Assembly (NCBI RefSeq): GCF_007751035.1
Contig: NZ_CP036433.1
Coordinates: forward strand, 1,283,001 to 1,347,000
Length of the DNA stretch: 64,000 bases
Source: Lignipirellula cremea
GTDB taxonomy: Bacteria; Planctomycetota; Planctomycetia; Pirellulales; Pirellulaceae
Direction: 5' to 3'
Positions 1-10,798 of the stretch are shown piece after piece (within the stretch, counting starts at the first letter, position 1; the number at the start of each line of letters is the position of its first letter). Both the position numbers and the translations under genes were made by a program. The notes under the pieces are model-generated. The model saw only the letters and a program-made list of their open reading frames with translations. It was not told the origin of the DNA and did not search any database.

Positions 1-1152
1 CGCCTCATTCTGACCGCCCAGGAACGGGGCGAAACGATCCTGCACCTGTGGTCCGATGCGGCCGCCGGCGATTCCAAGTACACCGTCAGCGGCAATTTCG
101 ACTGGGCCTTTTCCACCCCCATTACCGACGCCGCCTCGGCTGGCTGGTCGCTGTATGTGTCGGGCCGGCTCTGGCCCGAAGCCAACGGCGCCGAAGATCT
201 CAACGGCGACATCCGCTTCACCCAGTTCATCGCCCAGGTGGTCGGCGCCATTCGCCACATGCGGCAACTGGAATCGCAGCAGGCCACCTATCGCCAGTTC
301 TTCTCGCCCAAAATCATCCGCCAGTTCGCCGGACGCGGAGATATCAACAAGCGGCTGGAACCGCGGGAAGCCCAGGTTACGGCCCTGTTTTGTGACCTTC
401 GCGGTTTCTCCCAGAAAGCAGAAGACGGCCAGCACGACCTGCACGACCTGCTGCATCGCTGCAGCGATGCGCTAGGCTTTATGACCGAAGCCATTCTGGG
501 CCACGACGGAGCCATTGCCGATTTCCAGGGCGACGCCGCCTTGGGCTTCTGGGGCTGGCCCGTCGATGAAGGGCCGTTGCCCGCCTGCCGGGCGGCCCTG
601 CAGATGCACGACCTGTTCCGCCGGGTGCGGCGGCAGCCAAACCATCCGCTGTCGGACTTTTTCATCGGTATCGGGATTGCCCATGGCAACGCCATCGCCG
701 GCAAAATCGGGGCCCAGGCGGTGGCCAAGGTCGGTGTGTTTGGGCCGGTCGTCAATCTGGCCTCGCGGCTGGAAGGACTCACGAAGATCCTGAAAGTGCC
801 GATGCTCGTCGACGAGGTCACCGCCCGCATGGTGCGTGAAAATGCGGACGAAATGAACGGCGCCCGCTGCCGCCAGATGGCGACGATCGCTCCCTACGGC
901 ATGAAGACCTCGGTGCAGCTGTCGCAACTGCTGCCGCCTGCCGGCGACGACGACATTCTGACCGACGATCAGATCGTGCTCTACGAAGCGGCCCTGACCC
1001 TGTTCAATCAGGGCGACTGGCGCCGCTCGCGGGAACTGCTTGAAGAGATGCCCGCCTGGGACGGCGGACGCAAGTTCCTGCTCAAAACGATGGGCCATCG
1101 CGAAGATCCGCCCGACAGCTGGCAAGGCGTGATCGCCATGACGTCCAAATAA
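1..1152 (+). CDS. Class III adenylate/guanylate cyclase, 5'-truncated by window edge
   Basis: The frame is open from base 1, so the N-terminus lies outside the window; 383 codons are visible. The first ~80 codons resemble the end of a GAF-type sensory domain (weak inference). A class III nucleotidyl cyclase catalytic domain follows. The first metal-binding Asp is at 394-396 in FCDLRGFS, the second at 532-534 in FQGDAA, and the Asn/Arg transition-state pair is in VNLASRLE near 751. The family makes cAMP or cGMP from the nucleoside triphosphate; which one cannot be judged here. All key catalytic residues seem present, so activity is expected. About 70 residues follow the cyclase core without a recognised domain. 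Confidence 0.88.
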   Translation, partial: RLILTAQERGETILHLWSDAAAGDSKYTVSGNFDWAFSTPITDAASAGWSLYVSGRLWPEANGAEDLNGDIRFTQFIAQVVGAIRHMRQLESQQATYRQFFSPKIIRQFAGRGDINKRLEPREAQVTALFCDLRGFSQKAEDGQHDLHDLLHRCSDALGFMTEAILGHDGAIADFQGDAALGFWGWPVDEGPLPACRAALQMHDLFRRVRRQPNHPLSDFFIGIGIAHGNAIAGKIGAQAVAKVGVFGPVVNLASRLEGLTKILKVPMLVDEVTARMVRENADEMNGARCRQMATIAPYGMKTSVQLSQLLPPAGDDDILTDDQIVLYEAALTLFNQGDWRRSRELLEEMPAWDGGRKFLLKTMGHREDPPDSWQGVIAMTSK

Positions 1153-1261
1153 CCGGGACGTCGCCAACCTGTAATCGGGACGTCGCCAAGCTGGACCGGA
1201 CCCGTTCCAGCAGCCCGCCTGCGGGAACCTTGAACGCCTGGCGGGAATCTGGCTCGCCGGC

Positions 1262-1546
1262 TTACATGCCGGCCGGGGGAGCCGCCTGGTGGGGAGCGTG
1301 CGAGTGAAAGTAACTCTCCACGACCGGCTGGTGCGGATAGCCGCGGCTATCGCCAGCGCTATACCCATAACTGGCCGCCGGGGCGCAGTTCTGGCAGCAG
1401 TTACGGGCGTGGTAGCCTTCGCCGTTGCCGTGGCCCATCTGGCGGTTAAAGCTAACAATGTGATCAAAGATTCCAGCTTCCGTGCCTTCCGTGACGACTC
1501 CTCCAAGCGCTACAGCCAGCAGCGCGGCAGTTCCAAAACGTCGCAT
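1262..1546 (-). CDS. Small secreted His/Cys-containing protein
   Basis: A 94-residue protein starting MRRFGTAALLAVALGG, a good signal peptide with likely cleavage around residue 24. The mature part is about 70 residues, with a cysteine cluster (CCQNC) and many histidines (GHG, YHA, YFHSHAPH). It has no recognised domain. Small secreted Gly/His/Tyr-rich proteins of this kind are common in planctomycetes; metal binding is only a guess. The ribosome-binding site is poor. The gene diverges from ispA across a 418-bp intergenic region. Confidence 0.6.
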   Translation of the reverse strand: MRRFGTAALLAVALGGVVTEGTEAGIFDHIVSFNRQMGHGNGEGYHARNCCQNCAPAASYGYSAGDSRGYPHQPVVESYFHSHAPHQAAPPAGM

Positions 1547-1964
1547 GATTCAATTCCAGGGGAGAGAGGCGGTTGGCAAACCCAGGCGACCGCTGTCGCC
1601 AGCGATCCCGGCGCCTGCGACCGGGGGAAGGGACCCCGGCGAAGAACACCGTGCGTGCTGGCGGAATGCTCGATCCTGAGCCTCCCGCGCAGCGCGACCT
1701 GGTAGTCCTATCGAACGCCAGCTGGCCGCCACCTGAAGAAACTCGTCGCCACTGTCGGAAGTTTGGCGAATCCAGGGGAGACACAACCGTCCTGACGATC
1801 ACCCGGATTGTGCATCTTGCGCAGTCAAGGTATTTGCCCCGGGCGCCGCATTTGCCCTGCAAAACGCTGGTGATCTGCGTTGCCGCGCCGTTGCATGATC
1901 GGGACAGGAGTCATAAAATACGATCCCCCTGTCGGCCCAAAATCCTCCCGCCACCGCAACCTGC
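1547..1964. other. 418-bp divergent intergenic region
   Basis: The gap lies between the small secreted protein (minus) and ispA (plus) and should hold both promoters. A possible sigma70-type promoter for ispA is listed separately. Short frames in the gap have no signal peptide, domain or ribosome-binding site and are taken as chance. Confidence 0.5.
1891..1919 (+). promoter_or_regulatory. Weak candidate promoter for ispA-dxs
   Basis: TTGCAT (1891-1896) and TAAAAT (1914-1919) are separated by 17 bp. The -10 matches consensus at five of six positions, the -35 at only three. Transcription would start near 1926, about 40 nt before the ispA ATG. Confidence 0.3.
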
Positions 1965-2852
1965 ATGGCTTCGACCTCTGATTTTCTCGCTTTTGGTGCG
2001 GCAGTACGAGCCGAGATTGATCGGGCGCTGGCGGCTGCGACCGCATACAGCCCCGATGTTCCCACCCGGCTGGGTGCCGCCATCCGGCACAGTCTTCTGG
2101 CCCCGGGCAAGCGATTAAGGCCCATATTGGTGTTAATGTCGGCGGAAGCTAGCAGTTATAATAGAGAGCTGGCAATGCCGGCGGCCTGCGCTGTAGAAAT
2201 GGTCCACGCCTATTCGCTGATTCACGACGATCTGCCCGCGATGGACGACGACGACCTGCGGCGGGGACGCCCCAGTTGCCATGCGGCCTTCGACGAAGCC
2301 ACCGCCATCCTGGCTGGCGACGCCCTGCTGGCCCAGGCGTTTGAAACGCTGGCCGACGGGATTCGTCCCTCCGACAGGGCGGCTCGCTGCTGTGCCGTAC
2401 TGGCGAAAGCGGCCGGACCGGCGGCTCTGGTGGGCGGGCAAGCCGATGATCTTTCGTCGCAAGGCGAAGGGGGAATCGCACACCTGGAACATATCCACCG
2501 CCGCAAAACGGGAGCCCTGTTCCGCGCCAGCCTGCAGCTGGGGGCGATTGCCGCCGGGGCCGACGCCGACAAGCTCCAGGCGCTGGATACTTACGGGGAA
2601 AAAATGGGACTCGCCTTTCAAATTGTCGACGATCTGCTCGACCTGGAAAGCGATGAAGAAACCTTGGGAAAACGCACGCAAAAAGATTCCCAGCAGGGGA
2701 AGCTCACCTTTCCTGGTCTGCTGGGCGTTGACGAAAGCCGTCGTCGGGCCGAACAATTGATCGCCGACGCCTGCCGGTCGCTGACGCTGTTTGGTCCGCA
2801 AGCGAGCCGCTTGGAAGGGCTTGCGCATTACGTCCTGGAAAGGAAGCACTAA
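1965..2852 (+). CDS. ispA: Polyprenyl synthetase, farnesyl diphosphate synthase type
   Basis: This 295-residue trans-isoprenyl diphosphate synthase condenses isopentenyl diphosphate with allylic diphosphates to give C15 (or C20) prenyl diphosphates. The first Asp-rich motif (HDDLPAMDDDDLRRGRPS) carries the two-residue insertion of the DDxxxxD type found in bacterial FPP synthases, and the second is FQIVDDLLDLE. The KRLRP substrate-binding segment lies near residue 50. Length is normal for IspA. It ends 5 bp before dxs, so the two are almost certainly co-transcribed: dxs starts the MEP pathway and ispA elongates its products. No xseB-like gene precedes it, unlike in enterobacteria. Confidence 0.93.
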   Translation: MASTSDFLAFGAAVRAEIDRALAAATAYSPDVPTRLGAAIRHSLLAPGKRLRPILVLMSAEASSYNRELAMPAACAVEMVHAYSLIHDDLPAMDDDDLRRGRPSCHAAFDEATAILAGDALLAQAFETLADGIRPSDRAARCCAVLAKAAGPAALVGGQADDLSSQGEGGIAHLEHIHRRKTGALFRASLQLGAIAAGADADKLQALDTYGEKMGLAFQIVDDLLDLESDEETLGKRTQKDSQQGKLTFPGLLGVDESRRRAEQLIADACRSLTLFGPQASRLEGLAHYVLERKH

Positions 2853-2857
2853 CGACC

Positions 2858-4759
<1,902 letters not shown>

Positions 4760-5123
4760 GAAACCCCACGAGAAGGACCGCGGAAACCCCGGTCCCGAAG
4801 AGGAATTCACCACAGAAAAAAGATGAGAGAGTGTTCTAGAAACCGGACTCTACTGGTGCGTCAAGTTTCAATTTCAGGTTTGGCCATTTTCGCGCGAGCC
4901 GCTGTTCCTTTTAGTTAACCGTGGCTATCGCCAAAACGGCTAATTGGAAGAACCCGAACTCTTTGCCTTGACGCACCACTACGTCCGCCCGAGGTTTCCT
5001 GGTTTTGTTCATTCTCCCTGTTTGTCTCGGCAAGCTCGGTGGTGAGCTTCCTGCCGAACAGCTCGCCCTTGAGCACGAGCTTCCTTTTGCGTGTTGAGCG
5101 AAAGTCGCTTTCGGTCTGCTTGT
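4760..5123. other. 364-bp intergenic region, no gene seen
   Basis: The stretch is locally more AT-rich than its surroundings, between dxs and the convergent GH2-like gene. A short hairpin (CGAAAG-TCG-CTTTCG, 5099-5113) lies close to the stop of the minus-strand gene. A 70-codon minus-strand frame here (4915-5127) lacks a domain or ribosome-binding site and is not called. Confidence 0.4.
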
Positions 5124-5639
5124 TCAAGTGTTGCCTGTCAGAGCGACGGGCCGGCTGGCGGGTTCGCCGTCGAAGAGTTCCAGCTGGACCTCGCCGGTCA
5201 GACCGCCAGCGGCGTCGGCGGGGCGATCGCCCCGCGGCAGGGGCGGGACTTCCCTGGCCTGCGCCGGCAGATCGATTTCAATCGCCAGGAGATTCTGCAG
5301 CGCCAGCAGGTCGACCACATTCCGGCGAAAGGCTTCGTCTCCGCCAAACTCGCCCAGTCGCTGACCGTTGAGCCAGACCGTGGCGAATGCGTCAACCTTC
5401 TGAATCACTAGATCCACGCGATCGCCGGCGCTCAAACCGGTAGGTTTGTTAAACGACCGTTCATAACGAACGCGGCCGCGAAACGCGCGACCCAGATCCT
5501 GTTCCCAGTCACAAGGAGGCTGGCATCGACCCACAATGGGCGCGATTGGCTGCGATTCAATGGAACCGTCCGCCAACTGTTGCGTATGCGCCAGGGCCTC
5601 ATATCGCCAAGGTCCGCGCAAGCGAATAACGTGCGGCAT
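5124..5639 (-). CDS. GH2-type sugar-binding jelly-roll domain protein
   Basis: A 171-residue protein resembling the N-terminal beta-sandwich (sugar-binding domain) of glycoside hydrolase family 2. It begins with a GPWRYE-like strand, then VRYERSFNKP, DRVDLVIQKVDAFATVWLNG and EAFRRNVVDLL, which parallel the beta-galactosidase/glucuronidase pattern in which a substrate-facing strand reads VWLNG. There is no signal peptide and no catalytic TIM barrel, so it is not itself a glycosidase. It could be a stand-alone carbohydrate-binding protein or a remnant of a larger enzyme. The frame is intact from ATG to TGA, and the neighbouring sequence shows no barrel remains. Confidence 0.7.
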   Translation of the reverse strand: MPHVIRLRGPWRYEALAHTQQLADGSIESQPIAPIVGRCQPPCDWEQDLGRAFRGRVRYERSFNKPTGLSAGDRVDLVIQKVDAFATVWLNGQRLGEFGGDEAFRRNVVDLLALQNLLAIEIDLPAQAREVPPLPRGDRPADAAGGLTGEVQLELFDGEPASRPVALTGNT

Positions 5640-5824
5640 AAGAAATCCAACAGGGATATCGGGCGTAGTTACCGAATTCTGCCTCAGTCTCGGAAAGCGC
5701 GGTTCCGCGCGCTGCCGACATCTCTGTTCTACGCTTCTTTGTAAAGCATGCCGCGTCTTGCCGCAACCAAATGGGGAAAACCCCCTCCGATTAAGGGCTC
5801 TTCAGGACCTGCCGCCCTGTTCCC

Positions 5825-7186
5825 TTATTTGGGCACAAAGTTTTGTGCCACGGCAATCTGCCGCACCTGCTGGCTGTCGTGTTCGACCATGCGGACCGTC
5901 ACACGGATGCCGCGGAGAGGAACCGGGTACGGCGGGGACGTCTCCCGTTCTGTTTCGTCATCGATCCCAAACACGCCCGTGCTGCCGCCCGAGGCAACAT
6001 TGACCGAATGGTTGGAGCCGTTCCATTCATCGTCAAGGTGGTTGGTTCCTTCATCAATCAGGCCGTCGCCGTCCTGGTCGACGCCGTCCGCTTCATAATG
6101 CCAGGACCAGGTGTCGTAGGTCGGCCGGGTCAGCTGACTGCGGTTGTTGACCGCGCCGGAAAAATGGGAGCCAACGCCGAAGCCAAAGCCCAGGTTGACG
6201 TACTCGCCCAGCACGGTCGTTGTGGCTGGCGTAGGAGCCGCATAGCCCGGGTCGTTCGGAGTGATGGCGACAAAACTGCCGTCGGTCATTGTCTTTCGTA
6301 ATACGGGAACCAGCGGATCAAACGCCTGGACATCAAAGGCGCTGATCTCTGCGGCGATCACATCTTCCCCCTGTCGCGTGCCGGCCAGTTCCAGCGCTGT
6401 CAGCATCCCCCGGGTCAACTCGGCCGGGAAAGCGGGGGCCGCTCCGCCGGTCAGGAAGCGGATGTCGTGGGCAAAGCGATTCTCGCGCTGGGTCAGGTCG
6501 GCCAACGAGTTGGCGATGACGTTGGTCGAACCCGGCGCGCGGCGGACCGACACATCGTTGTTTTGATAAAAGTTGGTCGACACGCCGGTCGGAAAGTCAA
6601 AGTCGGGGCGGACCAGCAGCACCCGGCGATGCAGCTTCATCCGTTCCGGAATTTGGGAGCCGGTCGGATCAAACGTATCCAGCACCCCGTTGCCGTTGGA
6701 GTCGTTGAACGAGGTCCAGTAAATGATCTCGGCCGCGTACGCTTCGATGATGGTCGGCGTGGTCCCGGTGACCAGGAAGCGGCCGTTCGACTGCAGGGCG
6801 GGCGTACCCAGGATCTGACCGACGAACGGTTCCTCCGGGCTGTAGGCGGTGAACATCAGCACGTCGTCGGTATCGCCCAGCGTGGACTCGCGATTGAAGC
6901 CGACTTTGTCGCTCTCGGAAAACTCGATGTACTCAAAGTAGCCCGCGGCGGCCGAAAGTTCCGGCCAGGGACGGACCGGCACGGAGATCGTCGCCAGATC
7001 GCGGTCCAGGCGATCCCGCGTGTTCCGCGTCGCCCCCGACATTTCAATCAGCGAGCGGCTGGCGGAAATCTCCCGTCCGACTTCGCCAAAAACATGCACC
7101 ACGGCGTAAATGATGATCAGGCTGAGCGAAGTCGAAACGAGCAGCTCAACCAGTGTTAGGCCGCGACGGTAGCGGGGGAAAGACAT
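5825..7186 (-). CDS. Prepilin-type N-terminal methylation domain protein (pseudopilin-like)
   Basis: A 453-residue protein starting MSFPRYRRG. The class III/type IV prepilin motif is clear: basic leader, Gly9 as the peptidase site, then LTLVE with Glu at +5 and a hydrophobic helix of about 20 residues. The ATG at 7184-7186 is chosen because it gives a canonical short leader; a frame extension to 7372 would bury the motif. The remainder is a long mostly beta periplasmic domain, including Asp/Asn-rich segments (DQDGDGLIDEGTN) that may bind calcium. It is much longer than a major pilin and resembles PulJ/GspJ-like minor pseudopilins. No secretion-system genes are adjacent. Confidence 0.85.
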   Translation of the reverse strand: MSFPRYRRGLTLVELLVSTSLSLIIIYAVVHVFGEVGREISASRSLIEMSGATRNTRDRLDRDLATISVPVRPWPELSAAAGYFEYIEFSESDKVGFNRESTLGDTDDVLMFTAYSPEEPFVGQILGTPALQSNGRFLVTGTTPTIIEAYAAEIIYWTSFNDSNGNGVLDTFDPTGSQIPERMKLHRRVLLVRPDFDFPTGVSTNFYQNNDVSVRRAPGSTNVIANSLADLTQRENRFAHDIRFLTGGAAPAFPAELTRGMLTALELAGTRQGEDVIAAEISAFDVQAFDPLVPVLRKTMTDGSFVAITPNDPGYAAPTPATTTVLGEYVNLGFGFGVGSHFSGAVNNRSQLTRPTYDTWSWHYEADGVDQDGDGLIDEGTNHLDDEWNGSNHSVNVASGGSTGVFGIDDETERETSPPYPVPLRGIRVTVRMVEHDSQQVRQIAVAQNFVPK

Positions 7187-7413
7187 GGGTGCGAATCTCG
7201 ATTCCAGGCGGACGATCGGGCGGAGCAGACGATTTTCCCTTCGGCGAAAGAAAAGGAAGGAAAAGGCATTCGCAGCCGCCAAAGAAAACCTAACCTGCAT
7301 TCGACTCGGCCGCATCGACTTTGTCAAGGAATTGGAAGCTGTCGGAGATGTCTCTCGCGAGAAAACAGCCATCCTGGGGGGCGATTGCCGGCTTCCTGCG
7401 GGATGAGCGACCC

Positions 7414-8445
7414 TTACCCGGTCGCAACCATTTCCATGATCACGCCCAGTGTTTCTCCCTGTTGCACCCGGGGAAACGTACGCAGCACCAGCACGCGACC
7501 GGCCCCGCCGACGTGCACCTGCTGGGCCGAGCGATGGTCGGCCCCATGGATTGTTCCCAGCAAGTCGCCGGCGGCGACCATGGCGCCCAGGGTCACGGCA
7601 GGCTCAAAAAAGCCCGCCATGGGAGCCGGATTGCAGCGCTGCATGTGGCCCGAATCGGGCCGCGGATCCTCGACGACCTGTTCCACCCTCGATACGGCCG
7701 GCGGCCGATCGATCATTCCCAGCAGCCCCAGCAGGTTCAAACAGCCGGCCAGGTAATCTTCGATTCCGTCCTCGGAGCAGCGGGCGCCTCCGCCATGTTC
7801 GGCATAGATGGCCGGCACGCCCGCGTCCCGCGCGATCGACAGCGTCCGACCGCTCAGCTCAGGCGAGGTGCCCCAGATCAGTGGCAGGTTAAACGCCCTC
7901 GCCATTTCTCGCTGCCGCGCCAGGACCGCCGGGGCCGCATGCAGCACATAGCCCGTCATGGGCGATACGGTCAACTCGGTCCCGCCCGTATGCAGATCAA
8001 CGTACGCATCGGCGCCGCGGATCTGTTCACTCACGATCAGGGCGACCTGTTCCGTCAGCGTACCGTCCGCCCTGCCGGGGCAGGTGCGGGCCAGGTCAAG
8101 CAGGTCCTCGCCCGTGCGATGGCCTCGCCAGAAGGCCGATTCGTTCACCAGCGGCAGCACGGTCAGCCGGCCGCATCGCAAGGGAAGATCGCCCGATTCC
8201 AGCAGACGGACCAGACGTCGCAGGGCGGCGATCGGTTCAAACTCATCGCCATGTACTCCTCCTGTCGCCAGCAGATGCGGGCCGGAACTGCTCGCGGTGA
8301 AGCGAAAGCCCTGCATCAGTTTCAGGTCAAGTGTCTCGCTTGCCATCGGGCCGGAGAAACGCCCTGCCGGCGATGCTTCCGACGACGGTCCCGCCGACCG
8401 CGAGTCCGAAGAAGAAAGGGAGGGGGATCCTGCGAATGACGACAT
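7414..8445 (-). CDS. Succinylglutamate desuccinylase/aspartoacylase family protein
   Basis: This M14-like zinc amidohydrolase of about 343 residues has the zinc ligands in GGVHGDEFEP (HxxE) and in DLHTGG. The C-terminal region has a lipoyl/biotinyl-like segment (LGAMVAAGDLLGTIH), as in many AstE/AspA-type proteins. The family removes acyl groups from N-acylated amino acids; the substrate here is unknown. The first 33 residues are Ser/Pro-rich and may not be translated. A second ATG at 8344-8346 (MASETLDLK) is an alternative start, but neither has a strong ribosome-binding site. Confidence 0.82.
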   Translation of the reverse strand: MSSFAGSPSLSSSDSRSAGPSSEASPAGRFSGPMASETLDLKLMQGFRFTASSSGPHLLATGGVHGDEFEPIAALRRLVRLLESGDLPLRCGRLTVLPLVNESAFWRGHRTGEDLLDLARTCPGRADGTLTEQVALIVSEQIRGADAYVDLHTGGTELTVSPMTGYVLHAAPAVLARQREMARAFNLPLIWGTSPELSGRTLSIARDAGVPAIYAEHGGGARCSEDGIEDYLAGCLNLLGLLGMIDRPPAVSRVEQVVEDPRPDSGHMQRCNPAPMAGFFEPAVTLGAMVAAGDLLGTIHGADHRSAQQVHVGGAGRVLVLRTFPRVQQGETLGVIMEMVATG

Positions 8446-8529
8446 GGGTGCGTTCCCAACAGACAGGCGGCCGCATGGAGTCCGGGGGAGGGGAGAGGGT
8501 GTTTTTCCCGTTTCCGGTTGTGAAAACTG

Positions 8530-8546
8530 CTGGTTATTATAACCAG
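8530..8546. promoter_or_regulatory. Perfect palindrome upstream of the HINT-domain gene
   Basis: CTGGTTA-TTA-TAACCAG is a perfect 7-bp inverted repeat with a 3-bp centre, 100 bp before the ATG at 8647 in the divergent intergenic region. The symmetry and AT-rich centre suit an operator for a dimeric repressor, perhaps overlapping a -10 (TATTAT). No regulator is identified. Confidence 0.35.
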
Positions 8547-8646
8547 ATTTGCTTATGGTTAAGGTAACGACCGGGCTGGCCAGCTTTCGTCGCCACCTAT
8601 TGCTCTTCGGGTTTGTCTTTTCTTTGGAACCTATGGAGAGAGAGTC

Positions 8647-10506
8647 ATGATGTTACCCCCCGTGTTCCCCTGCGCAAGCTCCTCGCGCGCCCGCTGGGTA
8701 GTCGCGTCGTTTTTTGCCATCACGCTGGCGGCGGCAAGTTCACCCGAGCCACTGACCGCGGCGGCGCCTGAATCGGATCATCCGGCCGTCGACGCGCTGG
8801 TTCGCGAAGCGCTCACTCGCGAGATCTACGGCGAGACCCAGGAGCGTGCGGACCTGCTGGAGCGGGCCGCCGCGATCGCGCCCGAATACGGTCCGGCGAT
8901 GTGGCATCGCGGCTATCTGCAGTCGCAGGGGAAGTGGATTTCGGAAAGCGAACTCGATCAGCAAAACGTCGGCGACAAACGGCTGGCGGCGTACCAGAAG
9001 ATTCGCTCCCGTTATGAACAGACGGCCCAGGACCAGCTGCGTCTGGCCGACTGGTGCCGTCAACGCGGCCTGTTGGAACAGGAACGGGCCCACCTGAACC
9101 AGGTGGTGCAGCTGGCTCCCAATCATCCGGGCGCCCGCGAACGGCTGGGGTTTGTGGCCGCCGACGGCGTCTGGTTTTTGCGCGAAGATCTCCAGCAGAA
9201 CCAGGCGATCGAACAGCGCTACCTGCAGGACCTGCAGGACTGGCGGAAAGAGATCGTCCAGGCCGTGCAGGGTTTGCGCCAGACGAGCCAGCATAAACGG
9301 GAGGCCGCCTTGAATCGACTCCAGGCGATCGACGATCCGTCGGCCGTGCCAGCCCTGGAGCAGATCCTGGCGACCGAAAGTGAAGCATGCGCCCTGCAGG
9401 CGATTGCACTGATCGCCCGTTTTGACGACCAGCAATCGACCACGTCGCTGGCCCAGTTGTCGATGACGTCCCCCTGGCCGACTGCTCGCCGGGCGGCCGC
9501 CGAGGCGCTGAAACCTCGCGACGAAATGAGCTATATCCCGACGCTGCTGGGCGCCATGCATACGCCGACCGTATCCCGGCTGCAGGTGTTTTCAGGCCGC
9601 GGCGGCAGAGTCCACGTGCGACATGCGTTCTATCGCGAAGGACAGGGGCAAGGGGAGATGATGGTGCTGGATACGACCTACCGTCGGATCGCCCTCCCCG
9701 ACGGCGATGGCAACGAAACACTAGCCCGCGCCGCCGCCAACGCGCAGCTGACCGCTTTTCAGCGGGAACGTGAACTGGCCCGCCAGAACGCCATCAACGA
9801 CATGCTGAACACCCGCGCCGCCGAATCCCTGCAGATCGTATCCGGCCAGGTGCTGCCCCCGCAGGCCGACGCCTGGTGGACCTGGTGGAACCAGCACAAC
9901 GGCGTCTTTGTGCAGGGGCCCAAGCCGCAGCAGACGAAAGTCCAGCAGCAGCAACTGGTCTTTGTCGACCAGGTTTCCCCGCAGCAGCAAGTCGCCAATC
10001 AGCGGAGCCAGCAGGCCGCCATCGCGGCCATGAACACCACGACGCGGACCGGCTCGGACTGCCTCGCCGCCGGCACGTTGATTCGCACGGCGACCGGTTT
10101 CCAGGCGGTCGACAAACTTCAGGTCGGCGATCTGGTCCTGTCGCAAGATGTCGAAACGGGCGAACTGGCCCTGAAGCCGGTGCTGGCGTTGACGGTTCGT
10201 CCGCTGGGTCCGATGCTGCGAGTGGAGATGGAAGGCGACGCATTCGAATGCAGCGAGGGACACCCGTTCTTTGTCGCAGGCGATGGCTGGGTCAAAGCGC
10301 GGGACCTGAAGTCAGGCATGGAAATGCACGGTTGCCGGCAACCGTCCCAGATTTTCCAGATCGGTTCGAGCGAGCCGGCGGTGACCTATAACCTGGTGGT
10401 CGCCGACTTCCATACGTATTTCGTCGGCGAAGCCAAAGTGCTCAGCCACGACAACACGATCCGCGCCGCCACGCGCGCCCTGACTCCGGGCCTGTCGGCC
10501 GAATAA
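8647..10506 (+). CDS. Secreted TPR/HEAT-like repeat protein with C-terminal HINT domain
   Basis: A 619-residue protein. Residues 1-40 form a long signal peptide. Residues ~45-180 are helical and TPR-like (leading segments about 'rounds' of Asp/Glu/Arg-rich helices), and ~200-290 contain HEAT-like repeats (DDPSAVPALEQIL). A Gln-rich linker leads to a HINT (hedgehog/intein) domain at 472-603. It starts at Cys472 (CLAAGT), has the block-B-like SEGHPFFV and ends FHTYFVGEAKVLSHDN, close to the pretoxin-HINT pattern that usually ends VHN. HINT domains catalyse N-S acyl shift and can self-cleave. Only 16 residues follow, so no toxin is attached. A hairpin follows the stop. Confidence 0.82.
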   Translation: MMLPPVFPCASSSRARWVVASFFAITLAAASSPEPLTAAAPESDHPAVDALVREALTREIYGETQERADLLERAAAIAPEYGPAMWHRGYLQSQGKWISESELDQQNVGDKRLAAYQKIRSRYEQTAQDQLRLADWCRQRGLLEQERAHLNQVVQLAPNHPGARERLGFVAADGVWFLREDLQQNQAIEQRYLQDLQDWRKEIVQAVQGLRQTSQHKREAALNRLQAIDDPSAVPALEQILATESEACALQAIALIARFDDQQSTTSLAQLSMTSPWPTARRAAAEALKPRDEMSYIPTLLGAMHTPTVSRLQVFSGRGGRVHVRHAFYREGQGQGEMMVLDTTYRRIALPDGDGNETLARAAANAQLTAFQRERELARQNAINDMLNTRAAESLQIVSGQVLPPQADAWWTWWNQHNGVFVQGPKPQQTKVQQQQLVFVDQVSPQQQVANQRSQQAAIAAMNTTTRTGSDCLAAGTLIRTATGFQAVDKLQVGDLVLSQDVETGELALKPVLALTVRPLGPMLRVEMEGDAFECSEGHPFFVAGDGWVKARDLKSGMEMHGCRQPSQIFQIGSSEPAVTYNLVVADFHTYFVGEAKVLSHDNTIRAATRALTPGLSAE

Positions 10507-10535
10507 ACGGACGTACCGCTGCCGATTTCGCGAAT

Positions 10536-10572
10536 TGCGACGAGCCGTCTTGCGGGTCGTCGCATTTCATTT
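10536..10572 (+). terminator. Hairpin after the HINT-domain gene
   Basis: An 11-bp stem with one mismatch (TGCGACGAGCC at 10536-10546, GGGTCGTCGCA at 10554-10564) is followed by a short T-rich run. It sits 30 bp past the stop at 10506. Confidence 0.5.
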
Positions 10573-10762
10573 CGGACATGAACTGCAGGACTGTCAGAGA
10601 TCGATCCGTCGATTTGCGGACGAGCAGACTCAGATAGTCACCTTTCCCCCGGCAGGCGATTCTCTTCCTGTCGCGATGTTTTTGCCCGTGCTCGTTGTGT
10701 CTGCCTGTTCGGCGACATGGGCGTCAGCCGGCGGCCCCCAGGTTGCATCCACAACAGCAAGA

Positions 10763-10783
10763 AGCTCGTCGGTGTAACGAGCT
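10763..10783 (-). terminator. Hairpin after the CrtI-like gene
   Basis: A perfect 7-bp stem, AGCTCGT/ACGAGCT with a 7-nt loop, lies 16 bp downstream of the minus-strand stop at 10799. A moderately T-rich stretch follows on that strand. Confidence 0.4.
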
Positions 10784-10798
10784 GCAAGTCTTCACTTG

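Noticed and set aside
4915-5127. 70-codon minus-strand frame after the GH2-like gene
   Set aside because: No similarity, no ribosome-binding site; codon use unlike neighbours.
10535-10777. 80-codon frame between convergent genes
   Set aside because: Runs over both terminator hairpins and has no start signal.
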